From Candidatus Aminicenantota bacterium (GTDB taxonomy: Bacteria; Acidobacteriota; Aminicenantia; Aminicenantales; Aminicenantaceae): DNA of 5,771 nt. Of this stretch, positions 1 through 4,957 are shown in pieces (the first letter of the stretch is position 1; each line of letters opens with the position of its first letter). The notes beneath the pieces were generated by a model. It had not been told where the DNA came from. It saw only the letters and a list, made by a program, of their open reading frames with translations, and did not search any database. The DNA is taken from contig DAOUYU010000115.1 in NCBI GenBank assembly GCA_030673995.1, positions 1 through 5,771 of the forward strand, read 5' to 3'. The translations under genes and the position numbers were made by a program.

Positions 1-6
1 AGGAGG
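1..6 (+). promoter_or_regulatory. Shine-Dalgarno site of tuf
   Basis: A perfect AGGAGG lies 8 nt upstream of the ATG at position 15 and fixes that start. The window begins at this motif, so the upstream gene and any promoter are outside view. Confidence 0.9.
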
Positions 7-14
7 TAAAGGGA

Positions 15-1217
15 ATGGGGAAAGCAAAGTTTGAGCGAACGAAGCCGCATTTAAACATAGGGACGATAGGGCATGTGGATCACGGCAAGACGACGTTAAC
101 ATCAGCGATAACGAAGGTATTGAACAAGAAGCTGGAGGGCAAGGTAGATTACATAGAGTTTGACCAGATAGATAATGCACCTGAGGAGAAGGAGAGGGGA
201 TTGACGATACAGATAGCGCACATAGAGTATGAGACGGACAATCGTCATTATGCGCACATAGATTGTCCTGGACATGCGGATTACATAAAGAACATGATAA
301 CCGGGGCAGCGCAGATGGATGGTTCGGTACTGGTAGTGGCGGCTGATGATGGGCCGATGCCGCAGACTCGTGAGCACATATTGTTAGCGCGGCAGGTGAA
401 TGTTCCGGCGATAGTGGTATTTATGAACAAAGTGGATTTAGTGGATGATGAGGAGATATTGGATTTGGTTGAGTTAGAGGTGAGGGAGTTATTGACGAAG
501 TATGAGTTTCCCGGGGAGAAGATACCTGTGGTACGAGGGAGTGCGTTGAAGTCGATGGAGTCGGATGGTTCTCCGGATGCTGAGGTGAACAAGCCGGTGT
601 TGGAGTTAATGGATGCTGTAGACGGTTACATACCTGAGCCTGTGAGGGTGGTGGACAAGCCGTTTTTGATGCCGATAGAGGACATATTTTCGATAAGCGG
701 GCGAGGGACGGTAGTGACTGGACGGATTGAGCGAGGGCAGATCAAGACAGGAGAGGAGATAGAGATAGTGGGATTTGGGGAGACGCGCAAGCGAATAGTG
801 ACTGGGGTAGAGATGTTTCGCAAGATATTGGATGAAGGAATAGCTGGGGACAACGTAGGAGTCTTATTGAGAGGGACGGACAAGGATGAGGTTGAGAGAG
901 GAATGGTATTGGCGTGGCCTGGGTCGATAATGCCGCATCATCGGTTTAAGGCTGAGATATATGTGTTGAAGAAAGAGGAAGGAGGGCGGCACACGCCGTT
1001 TTTTACAGGGTACAGGCCGCAGTTTTATTTTCGGACGACGGATGTGACAGGAACGGTGAAGTTATCACAGGGAGTAGAGATGGTAATGCCTGGGGACAAT
1101 GTGAATTTAGAGATAGAATTGATAACGGATGTAGCAATGGAGAAGGGATTGCGGTTTGCGATAAGAGAAGGAGGACGGACAGTAGGAGCAGGAACGGTCA
1201 CGGAAATTTTAGAGTAA
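15..1217 (+). CDS. tuf: Translation elongation factor Tu (EF-Tu)
   Basis: EF-Tu is the cytoplasmic GTPase that carries aminoacyl-tRNA to the ribosomal A site. At 400 aa it is complete (E. coli 394). The G domain shows the P-loop GHVDHGKT (19-26), switch I with NAPEEKERGLT (54-64), DCPGH (83-87, His87 being the catalytic histidine), NKVD (138-141) and SALK (176-179). Domain 2 follows (IPEP 206-209, SISGRGTVVTGR 226-237). Domain 3 contains GGRHTPFF (323-330), RPQFYFRTTDVTG (334-346) and the C-terminal LRFAIREGGRTVGAG (379-393). Residues matching the E. coli kirromycin-contact sites (Gln127, Tyr163, Gly323, Gln336, Ala382) are intact. Oddities: the usual RGITIN reads RGLTIQ, and the common LAKPG of domain 3 reads LAWPG (Trp301). 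Codon use is extreme: 29 of 32 Ile are ATA, and Leu is nearly all TTA/TTG, unlike the downstream genes. A perfect SD supports the start. Position before rpsJ is the classic str/S10 junction. Identity is certain; native versus acquired origin is open. Confidence 0.98.
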   Translation: MGKAKFERTKPHLNIGTIGHVDHGKTTLTSAITKVLNKKLEGKVDYIEFDQIDNAPEEKERGLTIQIAHIEYETDNRHYAHIDCPGHADYIKNMITGAAQMDGSVLVVAADDGPMPQTREHILLARQVNVPAIVVFMNKVDLVDDEEILDLVELEVRELLTKYEFPGEKIPVVRGSALKSMESDGSPDAEVNKPVLELMDAVDGYIPEPVRVVDKPFLMPIEDIFSISGRGTVVTGRIERGQIKTGEEIEIVGFGETRKRIVTGVEMFRKILDEGIAGDNVGVLLRGTDKDEVERGMVLAWPGSIMPHHRFKAEIYVLKKEEGGRHTPFFTGYRPQFYFRTTDVTGTVKLSQGVEMVMPGDNVNLEIELITDVAMEKGLRFAIREGGRTVGAGTVTEILE

Positions 1218-1257
1218 GGAAGAAGGAAGAAGGAATGAGGATTAAGGATTAAGGATT
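1216..1257 (+). repeat. Heptameric tandem repeat tract A (AAGGATT-like)
   Basis: Six contiguous 7-bp units start inside the tuf stop codon: AAGGAAG, AAGGAAG, AAGGAAT, GAGGATT, AAGGATT, AAGGATT. Because 7 is not a multiple of 3, the recurring TAA falls in different frames: stops at 1215, 1243 and 1250 cover all three forward frames. The tract is purine-rich and has no hairpin. Its function is unknown. It resembles in style the short tandemly repeated heptamers known from some bacterial intergenic regions, but I cannot assign it to a named family. Confidence 0.85.
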
Positions 1258-1265
1258 AGAGAAGA

Positions 1266-1286
1266 AGCTCATAGCTCATGGCTCAT
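1266..1286 (+). repeat. Heptameric tandem repeat, AGCTCAT family
   Basis: Three contiguous 7-bp units (AGCTCAT, AGCTCAT, GGCTCAT) form a second, unrelated heptamer embedded between the two AAGGATT-like tracts. AGCT is self-complementary, but the array forms only a 4-bp stem with a 3-nt loop, so it is unlikely to be a terminator. Function is unknown. Confidence 0.8.
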
Positions 1287-1289
1287 GGT

Positions 1290-1324
1290 AAGGAGTAAGG
1301 ATTAAGGAGTAAGGGATAAGGATC
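1290..1324 (+). repeat. Heptameric tandem repeat tract B (AAGGAGT/AAGGATT)
   Basis: Five contiguous 7-bp units (AAGGAGT, AAGGATT, AAGGAGT, AAGGGAT, AAGGATC) belong to the same family as the tract that begins at the tuf stop. TAA recurs at 1289, 1296, 1303, 1310 and 1317 and so again covers all frames. The AAGGAG cores look like Shine-Dalgarno sites but are not followed by a plausible gene start at proper spacing. An AAG-rich stretch and a run of seven A (1339-1345) follow. Confidence 0.85.
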
Positions 1325-1373
1325 AAGAAGAAGGTAGTAAAAAAAGGAGAATATTAAACTTAAGAGGAGAGAC

Positions 1374-1377
1374 GAGG
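1374..1377 (+). promoter_or_regulatory. Probable Shine-Dalgarno site of rpsJ
   Basis: GAGG lies 9 nt before the ATG at 1387. Stronger purine motifs further upstream (AGAGGAGA at 1363-1370 and AGGAGA at 1345-1350) are too far away for this start. It supports the ATG at 1387, which also gives the standard S10 N-terminus. Confidence 0.6.
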
Positions 1378-1386
1378 AACAAAGAA

Positions 1387-1707
1387 ATGGAAAAAATAAG
1401 AATCAGGCTTCAATCTTTTGATCATAGACTCCTCGACCAGTCTGTAAAAGATATCGTTTTTAAGGCGAAAAGAACAGGAGCAAAGATTTCCGGCCCGACA
1501 CCTCTGCCGACCCGCATTCATAGATTTTGTGTTCTTCGTTCTCCTCATGTGGATAAGAGATCAAGAGAACATTTTGAGATGAGAATCCACAAGAGGTTGA
1601 TTGATATAAGCGATTACAACAATGATACCATTGAAGAGCTTCAGAAGCTGGATTTGCCGGCGGGGATTGATGTGGAAATTCAAGCATTTGGAACTGGAGG
1701 AGAATAG
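1387..1707 (+). CDS. rpsJ: 30S ribosomal protein S10 (NusE)
   Basis: S10 sits in the head of the 30S subunit, and in bacteria it also pairs with NusB in transcription antitermination. The 106-aa product is full length (family about 100-105). It shows the N-terminal strand IRIRLQSFDHRLLDQS (4-19), SGPTPLPTR (35-43), the loop signature SPHVDKRSREHFE (52-64) and the C-terminal LDLPAGIDVEI (88-98). A short AFGTGGE extension follows the usual end. It opens the S10 cluster, 169 bp after tuf, with rplC starting 2 nt after its stop. Codon use is ordinary (2 of 11 Ile codons are ATA) and CTN leucines are common, in clear contrast with tuf. I see no E. coli-type S10 leader structure upstream. Identity is certain. 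Confidence 0.98.
   Translation: MEKIRIRLQSFDHRLLDQSVKDIVFKAKRTGAKISGPTPLPTRIHRFCVLRSPHVDKRSREHFEMRIHKRLIDISDYNNDTIEELQKLDLPAGIDVEIQAFGTGGE
1696..1702 (+). promoter_or_regulatory. Shine-Dalgarno site of rplC inside rpsJ
   Basis: GGAGGAG overlaps the last codons of rpsJ and sits 7 nt before the ATG at 1710. The strong site within the upstream gene is consistent with translational coupling of S10 and L3. Confidence 0.8.
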
Positions 1708-1709
1708 GT

Positions 1710-2552
1710 ATGATCGAGGGTTTAATCGGTAAAAAGATCGGGATGACCCAAATATTTGATGAGAAGGGAAATGTGGCCCCTGTCACTATTATTAAAGCTG
1801 GGCCTTGCACGATCATCCAGAAAAAGACAAGAGAGAAAGACGGTTATTCAGCTCTCCAAATGGGATTTTTAGAGGAGAAAAGTATAAAAAAACCGACGAA
1901 GCCTGTAATGGGTCATTTTGGCAAATCTGGTATTCCTCCGGTGAGAATCCTGAGAGAATTTCGATTCGCAGAAAAGGCAAAAGTTAAGGAAGGAGACCAA
2001 TTTTTTGTAGATATTTTCCAGGAAGGAGAGAGAGTCCATATAATCGGAGTGAGCAAAGGAAAAGGATTTTCTGGTGTCATCAAACGCTGGGGTTTCCATG
2101 GCGGAAAGCGCACTCATGGTTCCATGTTTCATAGGTCACCCGGTTCTATCGGGGCTTCTGCCTATCCTTCCCGAGTGGTAAAGGGAAAAAAACTCCCCGG
2201 TCAAATGGGAAACAGGAGAGTAACCATAAAGAACCTAACGGTTATTCAGGCTGATAAGGAAAATAACCTCCTGGTCGTTGAGGGAGCTGTCCCTGGAGCA
2301 AGAGGGGGCTATCTTTTGATCAAAAAGACGAGTTATCATCCTGAATCATATCAACCTAAGCCTTCTGAGCCAGAGGAGCCTAAACCTGAGGAAGCCAAAG
2401 CCGAGAAGCCCGGGGCTGAAAAATCCGAGCCTAAGGAGGTCAAGCCAGAAGAGTCAAAAGCGGAAGAATCCAAAGCCAAAGAGCCTGAGCCTGAGGAAGC
2501 CAAAGCCGAGAAGCCTAAATCCGAGCCATCAAAAAAGGAAAAGATAGAGTAG
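1710..2552 (+). CDS. rplC: 50S ribosomal protein L3 with long charged C-terminal tail
   Basis: L3 is an early-assembly 50S protein that binds 23S rRNA, with a loop reaching towards the peptidyl-transferase centre. The product is 280 aa, against about 205-215 usually. The core spans about 1-206: N-terminus GLIGKKIGMTQIFDEKG (4-20), the central KGKGFSGVIKRWGFHGG (116-132), the basic loop around THGSMFHRSPGSIGA (135-149), GQMGN (164-168) and VEGAVPGARGGYLLIKK (190-206). Gln165 corresponds to the Gln methylated by PrmB in E. coli. After that, residues 212-280 are a low-complexity tail of about 22 Glu, 16 Lys and 12 Pro in 69 residues, with repeated PEEAKAEKP-type units; it is predicted to be disordered. 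The reading frame is intact to TAG, and rplD starts 3 nt later, so the tail is a genuine in-frame extension and not readthrough into a neighbour. Core identity is certain; the tail's function is unknown. Confidence 0.98.
   Translation: MIEGLIGKKIGMTQIFDEKGNVAPVTIIKAGPCTIIQKKTREKDGYSALQMGFLEEKSIKKPTKPVMGHFGKSGIPPVRILREFRFAEKAKVKEGDQFFVDIFQEGERVHIIGVSKGKGFSGVIKRWGFHGGKRTHGSMFHRSPGSIGASAYPSRVVKGKKLPGQMGNRRVTIKNLTVIQADKENNLLVVEGAVPGARGGYLLIKKTSYHPESYQPKPSEPEEPKPEEAKAEKPGAEKSEPKEVKPEESKAEESKAKEPEPEEAKAEKPKSEPSKKEKIE
2385..2410 (+). repeat. Direct repeat copy 1 in the rplC tail
   Basis: This 26-nt segment recurs exactly at 2490-2515, 105 nt (35 codons) downstream and in the same frame. Both copies encode PEEAKAEKP. 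The flanks are partly similar as well (GAGCCT upstream of each). It is evidence for recent duplication within the coding tail. Confidence 0.85.
2490..2515 (+). repeat. Direct repeat copy 2 in the rplC tail
   Basis: This is the second exact copy of the 26-nt segment at 2385-2410, again encoding PEEAKAEKP in frame. The 35-codon offset keeps the frame, so gain or loss of one unit would change tail length without breaking L3. Confidence 0.85.
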
Positions 2553-2555
2553 AAA

Positions 2556-3176
2556 ATGCTAAAAATGCAAGTCTTGAGTCAAAGCGGAAAAAAGATAAGC
2601 GAGCTGAACATCCCGAAGGAAATTTTTGCTTATCCTGTTAAAGAACACCTTCTCTATGAAGCAGTTATCAATTATCGTGCCAATCAAAGAAGAGGGACAG
2701 CTTCGACAAAGACAAGAGCAGAAGTGAGGGGGGGAGGCCGAAAACCCTGGAGGCAGAAAGGCACAGGAAGGGCAAGAGCAGGGAGTATTCGTTCACCCCT
2801 TTGGAAAAAGGGTGGCGTTACCTTTGGCCCAAGACCAAGAGACTATTCTTACAGCTTGCCAAAGAAAGCGAAAAGAAATGCGTTAAAATCGGCCCTGTCC
2901 ATGAAATTTGCCGAAAAACAGATTCTTGTCCTCAAGGCCTTGGATCTTAAGGAGCCAAAAACTAAGATAGGAGCAAAGCTCTTAGAGGGATTAAAGTTGG
3001 ATTCAGCTTTGATCGTCGATCATCATCAAAATAAGAATTTGTTTCTTTCTTTAAGGAATATTCCAAAGGTCAAAGCCATTGATTTTAATCATGTCAGTGT
3101 TTATGATGTTTTGAATTACAAATGGCTTGTTTTTTCTCAGAAAGCCTTTGAATCTTTGATGGAGAAATTGAAGTGA
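2556..3176 (+). CDS. rplD: 50S ribosomal protein L4
   Basis: L4 has a globular domain on the 50S surface and an extended loop that reaches the peptide exit tunnel. At 206 aa it is full length (E. coli 201). The loop signature GRKPWRQKGTGRAR (61-74) is followed by SIRSPLWKKGGVTFGPRPRDY (77-97, with small deviations), then the C-terminal Rossmann-like half with ENLFL-type NLFLSLRNIPKV (161-172) and DVLNY (184-188). The loop stretch where macrolide-resistance changes occur in other bacteria looks wild type. The ATG at 2556 has only a weak GAG (2547-2549) in SD position. A second in-frame ATG at 2565 (residue 4) would begin closer to the usual L4 start, so the true start is uncertain by three codons. 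The gene starts 3 nt after rplC and its stop overlaps rplW. In E. coli, L4 represses its own operon; no such leader is recognisable here. Confidence 0.97.
   Translation: MLKMQVLSQSGKKISELNIPKEIFAYPVKEHLLYEAVINYRANQRRGTASTKTRAEVRGGGRKPWRQKGTGRARAGSIRSPLWKKGGVTFGPRPRDYSYSLPKKAKRNALKSALSMKFAEKQILVLKALDLKEPKTKIGAKLLEGLKLDSALIVDHHQNKNLFLSLRNIPKVKAIDFNHVSVYDVLNYKWLVFSQKAFESLMEKLK
3161..3164 (+). promoter_or_regulatory. Shine-Dalgarno site fixing the GTG start of rplW
   Basis: GGAG inside the end of rplD lies 8 nt before the GTG at 3173. There is no ATG nearby, and GTG gives the normal L23 N-terminus, so this site decides the start. Confidence 0.75.
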
Positions 3177-3469
3177 TCAAGGACCCGTACAGGATTGTTT
3201 TGAGGCCAATTATCACGGAAAAAAGCACATTGTTGAAAGAAAAAAACAGAGAAGTCTGCTTTGAAGTTAATCCCAAAGCTAATAAGATTGAGATAAAAAA
3301 AGCCGTTGAGCAGCTGTTTAAGATAAAGGTTGAGAGAGTTCGAGTTCAGAATAAAAGAGGCAAAATGAGAAGAGTTGGCCGTAGTGCGGGCAAGAAGAAG
3401 GACTGGAAGAAAGCCTATGTGAAGCTGAAAGAGGGCGAAAAGATGATTGAGTATTTTGAGGCTGTTTAA
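3173..3469 (+). CDS. rplW: 50S ribosomal protein L23
   Basis: L23 lies at the exit of the peptide tunnel and is the docking site for trigger factor and the signal recognition particle. The 98-aa product is standard length. It has the N-terminal motif RPIITEKS (11-18), in which Glu16 matches the trigger-factor-contacting Glu18 of E. coli. The basic tunnel loop KRGKMRRVGRSAGKKKDWKKAYVKL spans residues 61-85, with the usual G(K/R)xxDWKKAYV form at its end. It starts with GTG, whose last two bases belong to the TGA stop of rplD (4-nt GTGA overlap). This implies coupled translation. The stop abuts rplB with no gap. Confidence 0.97.
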   Translation: MIKDPYRIVLRPIITEKSTLLKEKNREVCFEVNPKANKIEIKKAVEQLFKIKVERVRVQNKRGKMRRVGRSAGKKKDWKKAYVKLKEGEKMIEYFEAV

Positions 3470-4297
3470 ATGGGTATAAAAACATACAGACCAACAACGT
3501 CGAGTCTACGTCAGAAAACCGGTCTCACTTTTGAAGAACTGACAACGCGCCGCCCGCATAAGCCGCTCCTTGAATCCCTTTCTAAGTCAGGGGGAAGAAA
3601 CTCTCGAGGAAGGATTTCTATTCGCCATCGTGGGGGAGGGCACAGAAGATTGTATCGCATTATTGACTTTAAAAGAGATAAGATCGATATTCCGGGTATT
3701 GTAGAAACAATTGAGTATGACCCTAACCGTTCGGCTTTTATCTCTCTCATAAAATATAAAGATGGCGAAAAGCGCTATATTTTATCTCCCCTGAGTTTAA
3801 AAGTCGGACAAACTGTAATCTCTTCTGATAAACAGGTGGATATCCTGCCTGGAAATGCTTTGCCTCTGAAGCTTATCCCCATGGGAACGTTTGTCCATAA
3901 TATCGAATTGAGAATAAACAAGGGAGGGCAATTAGCGAGATCGGCAGGAACAGGAGCTCAAATTCTTGCAAAAGAGGGTAAATATGCCCAGGTTCGCCTG
4001 CCTTCTTCTGAGATAAGAAAGATTCATTTGGATTGTCGAGCAACAGTGGGTCAGATGGGGAACTTGGATTATCAGAACATCTCTATTGGCAAAGCAGGCC
4101 GGAATCGTTGGAGAGGAAGGAGGCCTCACGTTCGAGGCACTGCCATGAATCCAGTCGATCATCCTCATGGAGGAGGAGAGGGAAAGGCAAAAGGAGGGCG
4201 GAATCCTGTAAGTCCCACTGGCCAACCCACGAAAGGTTATAAAACAAGAAGAAACAAGAGAACCGAATCCTTTATTATCCGGAGAAGGAGTAAATAA
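3470..4297 (+). CDS. rplB: 50S ribosomal protein L2
   Basis: L2 is among the most conserved 50S proteins; it helps subunit association and supports the peptidyl-transferase centre. The 275-aa product is full length (E. coli 273). It begins GIKTYRPTTSSLRQKT (2-17). The RNA-binding OB and SH3-like domains include GRNSRGRISIRHRGGGHRR (42-60) and GTFVHNIELRINKGGQLARSAG (139-160). The C-terminal signature is MNPVDHPHGGGEGK (226-239), where His231 probably corresponds to the functionally important His229 of E. coli. The basic end is KGYKTRRNKR. The usual PWG after that signature reads PTG (Thr250 in place of Trp). The ATG directly follows the rplW TAA, and a GAGG (3458-3461) inside rplW sits 8 nt upstream. 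Identity is certain. Confidence 0.98.
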   Translation: MGIKTYRPTTSSLRQKTGLTFEELTTRRPHKPLLESLSKSGGRNSRGRISIRHRGGGHRRLYRIIDFKRDKIDIPGIVETIEYDPNRSAFISLIKYKDGEKRYILSPLSLKVGQTVISSDKQVDILPGNALPLKLIPMGTFVHNIELRINKGGQLARSAGTGAQILAKEGKYAQVRLPSSEIRKIHLDCRATVGQMGNLDYQNISIGKAGRNRWRGRRPHVRGTAMNPVDHPHGGGEGKAKGGRNPVSPTGQPTKGYKTRRNKRTESFIIRRRSK

Positions 4298-4299
4298 TC

Positions 4300-4590
4300 A
4301 TGGGAAGGTCTTTGAAAAAAGGTCCCTATGTGGACCTTAAACTCTTGAAAAAGATTGAAGCTTTAAAAGGTGAAGGAGGGAAAAAAAAGGTTATCAAGAC
4401 CTGGGCCCGAGGTTCAACAATTATTCCGGATATGGTAGGACTGACCATCGGGGTTCATAACGGAAGAAAATTCATACCGGTTTTCATCAATGAAAATATG
4501 GTTGGACATAAATTGGGGGAATTTTCCCCTACCAGGACTTTTAAAGGTCATACGACAAAGACAGCACGAACAGTCAGGATGAAGAAATAA
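4300..4590 (+). CDS. rpsS: 30S ribosomal protein S19
   Basis: S19 is a 30S head protein close to the A-site tRNA and the intersubunit bridge, paired with S13. The 96-aa product matches the family (about 88-95). Signatures are RSLKKGPYVD (3-12), KTWARGSTIIPDMVG (33-47), VHNGRKFIPVFI (52-63) and MVGHKLGEFSPTRTFKGH (67-84). AAGGAG at 4285-4290, in the last codons of rplB, lies 9 nt before the ATG and supports the start. The codons for Lys28-30 include a run of eight A (4381-4388), a possible slippage or sequencing-error site; the frame is intact as given. It begins 2 nt after rplB and ends 1 nt before rplV. Confidence 0.97.
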   Translation: MGRSLKKGPYVDLKLLKKIEALKGEGGKKKVIKTWARGSTIIPDMVGLTIGVHNGRKFIPVFINENMVGHKLGEFSPTRTFKGHTTKTARTVRMKK

Positions 4591-4591
4591 A

Positions 4592-4954
4592 ATGGAAGAA
4601 CAAGACAGAGTTGCTCGAGCGGTTGGCAAATATGTGAGAATAGCTCCTCAGAAGTGCCAGCTTGTGACGGATTTGATCAGGGATAGATATGTTGGAGAAG
4701 CTTTGACGATTCTCCGTTTTTCAAAGAAAAAAAAGGCAAGCTTCATAGTCGAGAAAGTTCTCCGCTCAGCAATCGCAAATGCTCAACAGAAAGCTCCTAA
4801 TATCGATGTGGATAATCTGTACATATCAGAGATTTTTGTAAATCAGGGCCCGCACTTGAAGAGGTGGAGAGCCCGTGCCATGGGAAGAGCTTCCCGGATT
4901 TTAAAAAGGACAAGCCATGTCCACGTTTACTTAGAAGAGAAAAAAGGGAGATAA
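4592..4954 (+). CDS. rplV: 50S ribosomal protein L22
   Basis: L22 contacts all 23S rRNA domains; its beta-hairpin lines the exit tunnel beside L4. The 120-aa product is full length (family about 110-120). The N-terminal KYVRIAPQKCQLVTDLIR (13-30) is followed by a helix segment VEKVLRSAIANAQQ (53-66). The hairpin and C-terminal signature is GPHLKRWRARAMGRASRILK (86-105), then RTSHVHV (106-112). The hairpin tip shows no deletion or insertion of the kind linked to macrolide resistance in other bacteria. An AGGA at 4576-4579 gives a somewhat long 12-nt spacing to the ATG. The start is 1 nt after the rpsS stop, so coupling probably helps initiation. It has a run of eight A at 4727-4734 (codons 46-48), in frame. 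Confidence 0.97.
   Translation: MEEQDRVARAVGKYVRIAPQKCQLVTDLIRDRYVGEALTILRFSKKKKASFIVEKVLRSAIANAQQKAPNIDVDNLYISEIFVNQGPHLKRWRARAMGRASRILKRTSHVHVYLEEKKGR
4946..4950 (+). promoter_or_regulatory. Shine-Dalgarno site fixing the GTG start of rpsC
   Basis: GGGAG at the end of rplV lies 7 nt before the GTG at 4958. That GTG yields the invariant S3 N-terminus MGQK, so the start is well supported although it is not ATG. Confidence 0.8.
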
Positions 4955-4957
4955 GAA

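Noticed and set aside
1235..1309. Tiny ORFs starting at the ATGs at 1235, 1278 and 1285
   Set aside because: Each ends within 5-7 codons in the TAA-bearing heptads and encodes no recognisable leader peptide. They are by-products of the repeats.
1216..1324. CRISPR array
   Set aside because: Units are 7 bp and contiguous, with no repeat-spacer structure of CRISPR size and no cas genes.
1218..1386. A promoter or terminator between tuf and rpsJ
   Set aside because: An AT-rich TATTAA occurs at 1352-1357 but no -35-like hexamer sits about 17 nt upstream. There is no GC-rich stem followed by a T-run. Neither can be supported from sequence.
1218..1386. An E. coli-like S10 leader or other riboswitch controlling the operon
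   Set aside because: The region is low-complexity and purine-rich with no long stem; the best pairing is a 4-bp AGCT stem.
1460..1816. Reverse-strand reading frames such as the 118-codon one opposite rpsJ/rplC
   Set aside because: They lie antisense to strongly recognised ribosomal-protein genes, show no family motifs, and are shadows of the coding strand.
2343..2549. The rplC tail as a frameshift or fusion to another gene
   Set aside because: The frame is continuous, the low-complexity composition matches no domain, and rplD begins normally 3 nt after the stop.
4033..4242. Forward 69-codon alternative frame inside rplB
   Set aside because: It overlaps the most conserved part of L2 in another frame and its composition reflects that gene; no SD or family signature supports it.
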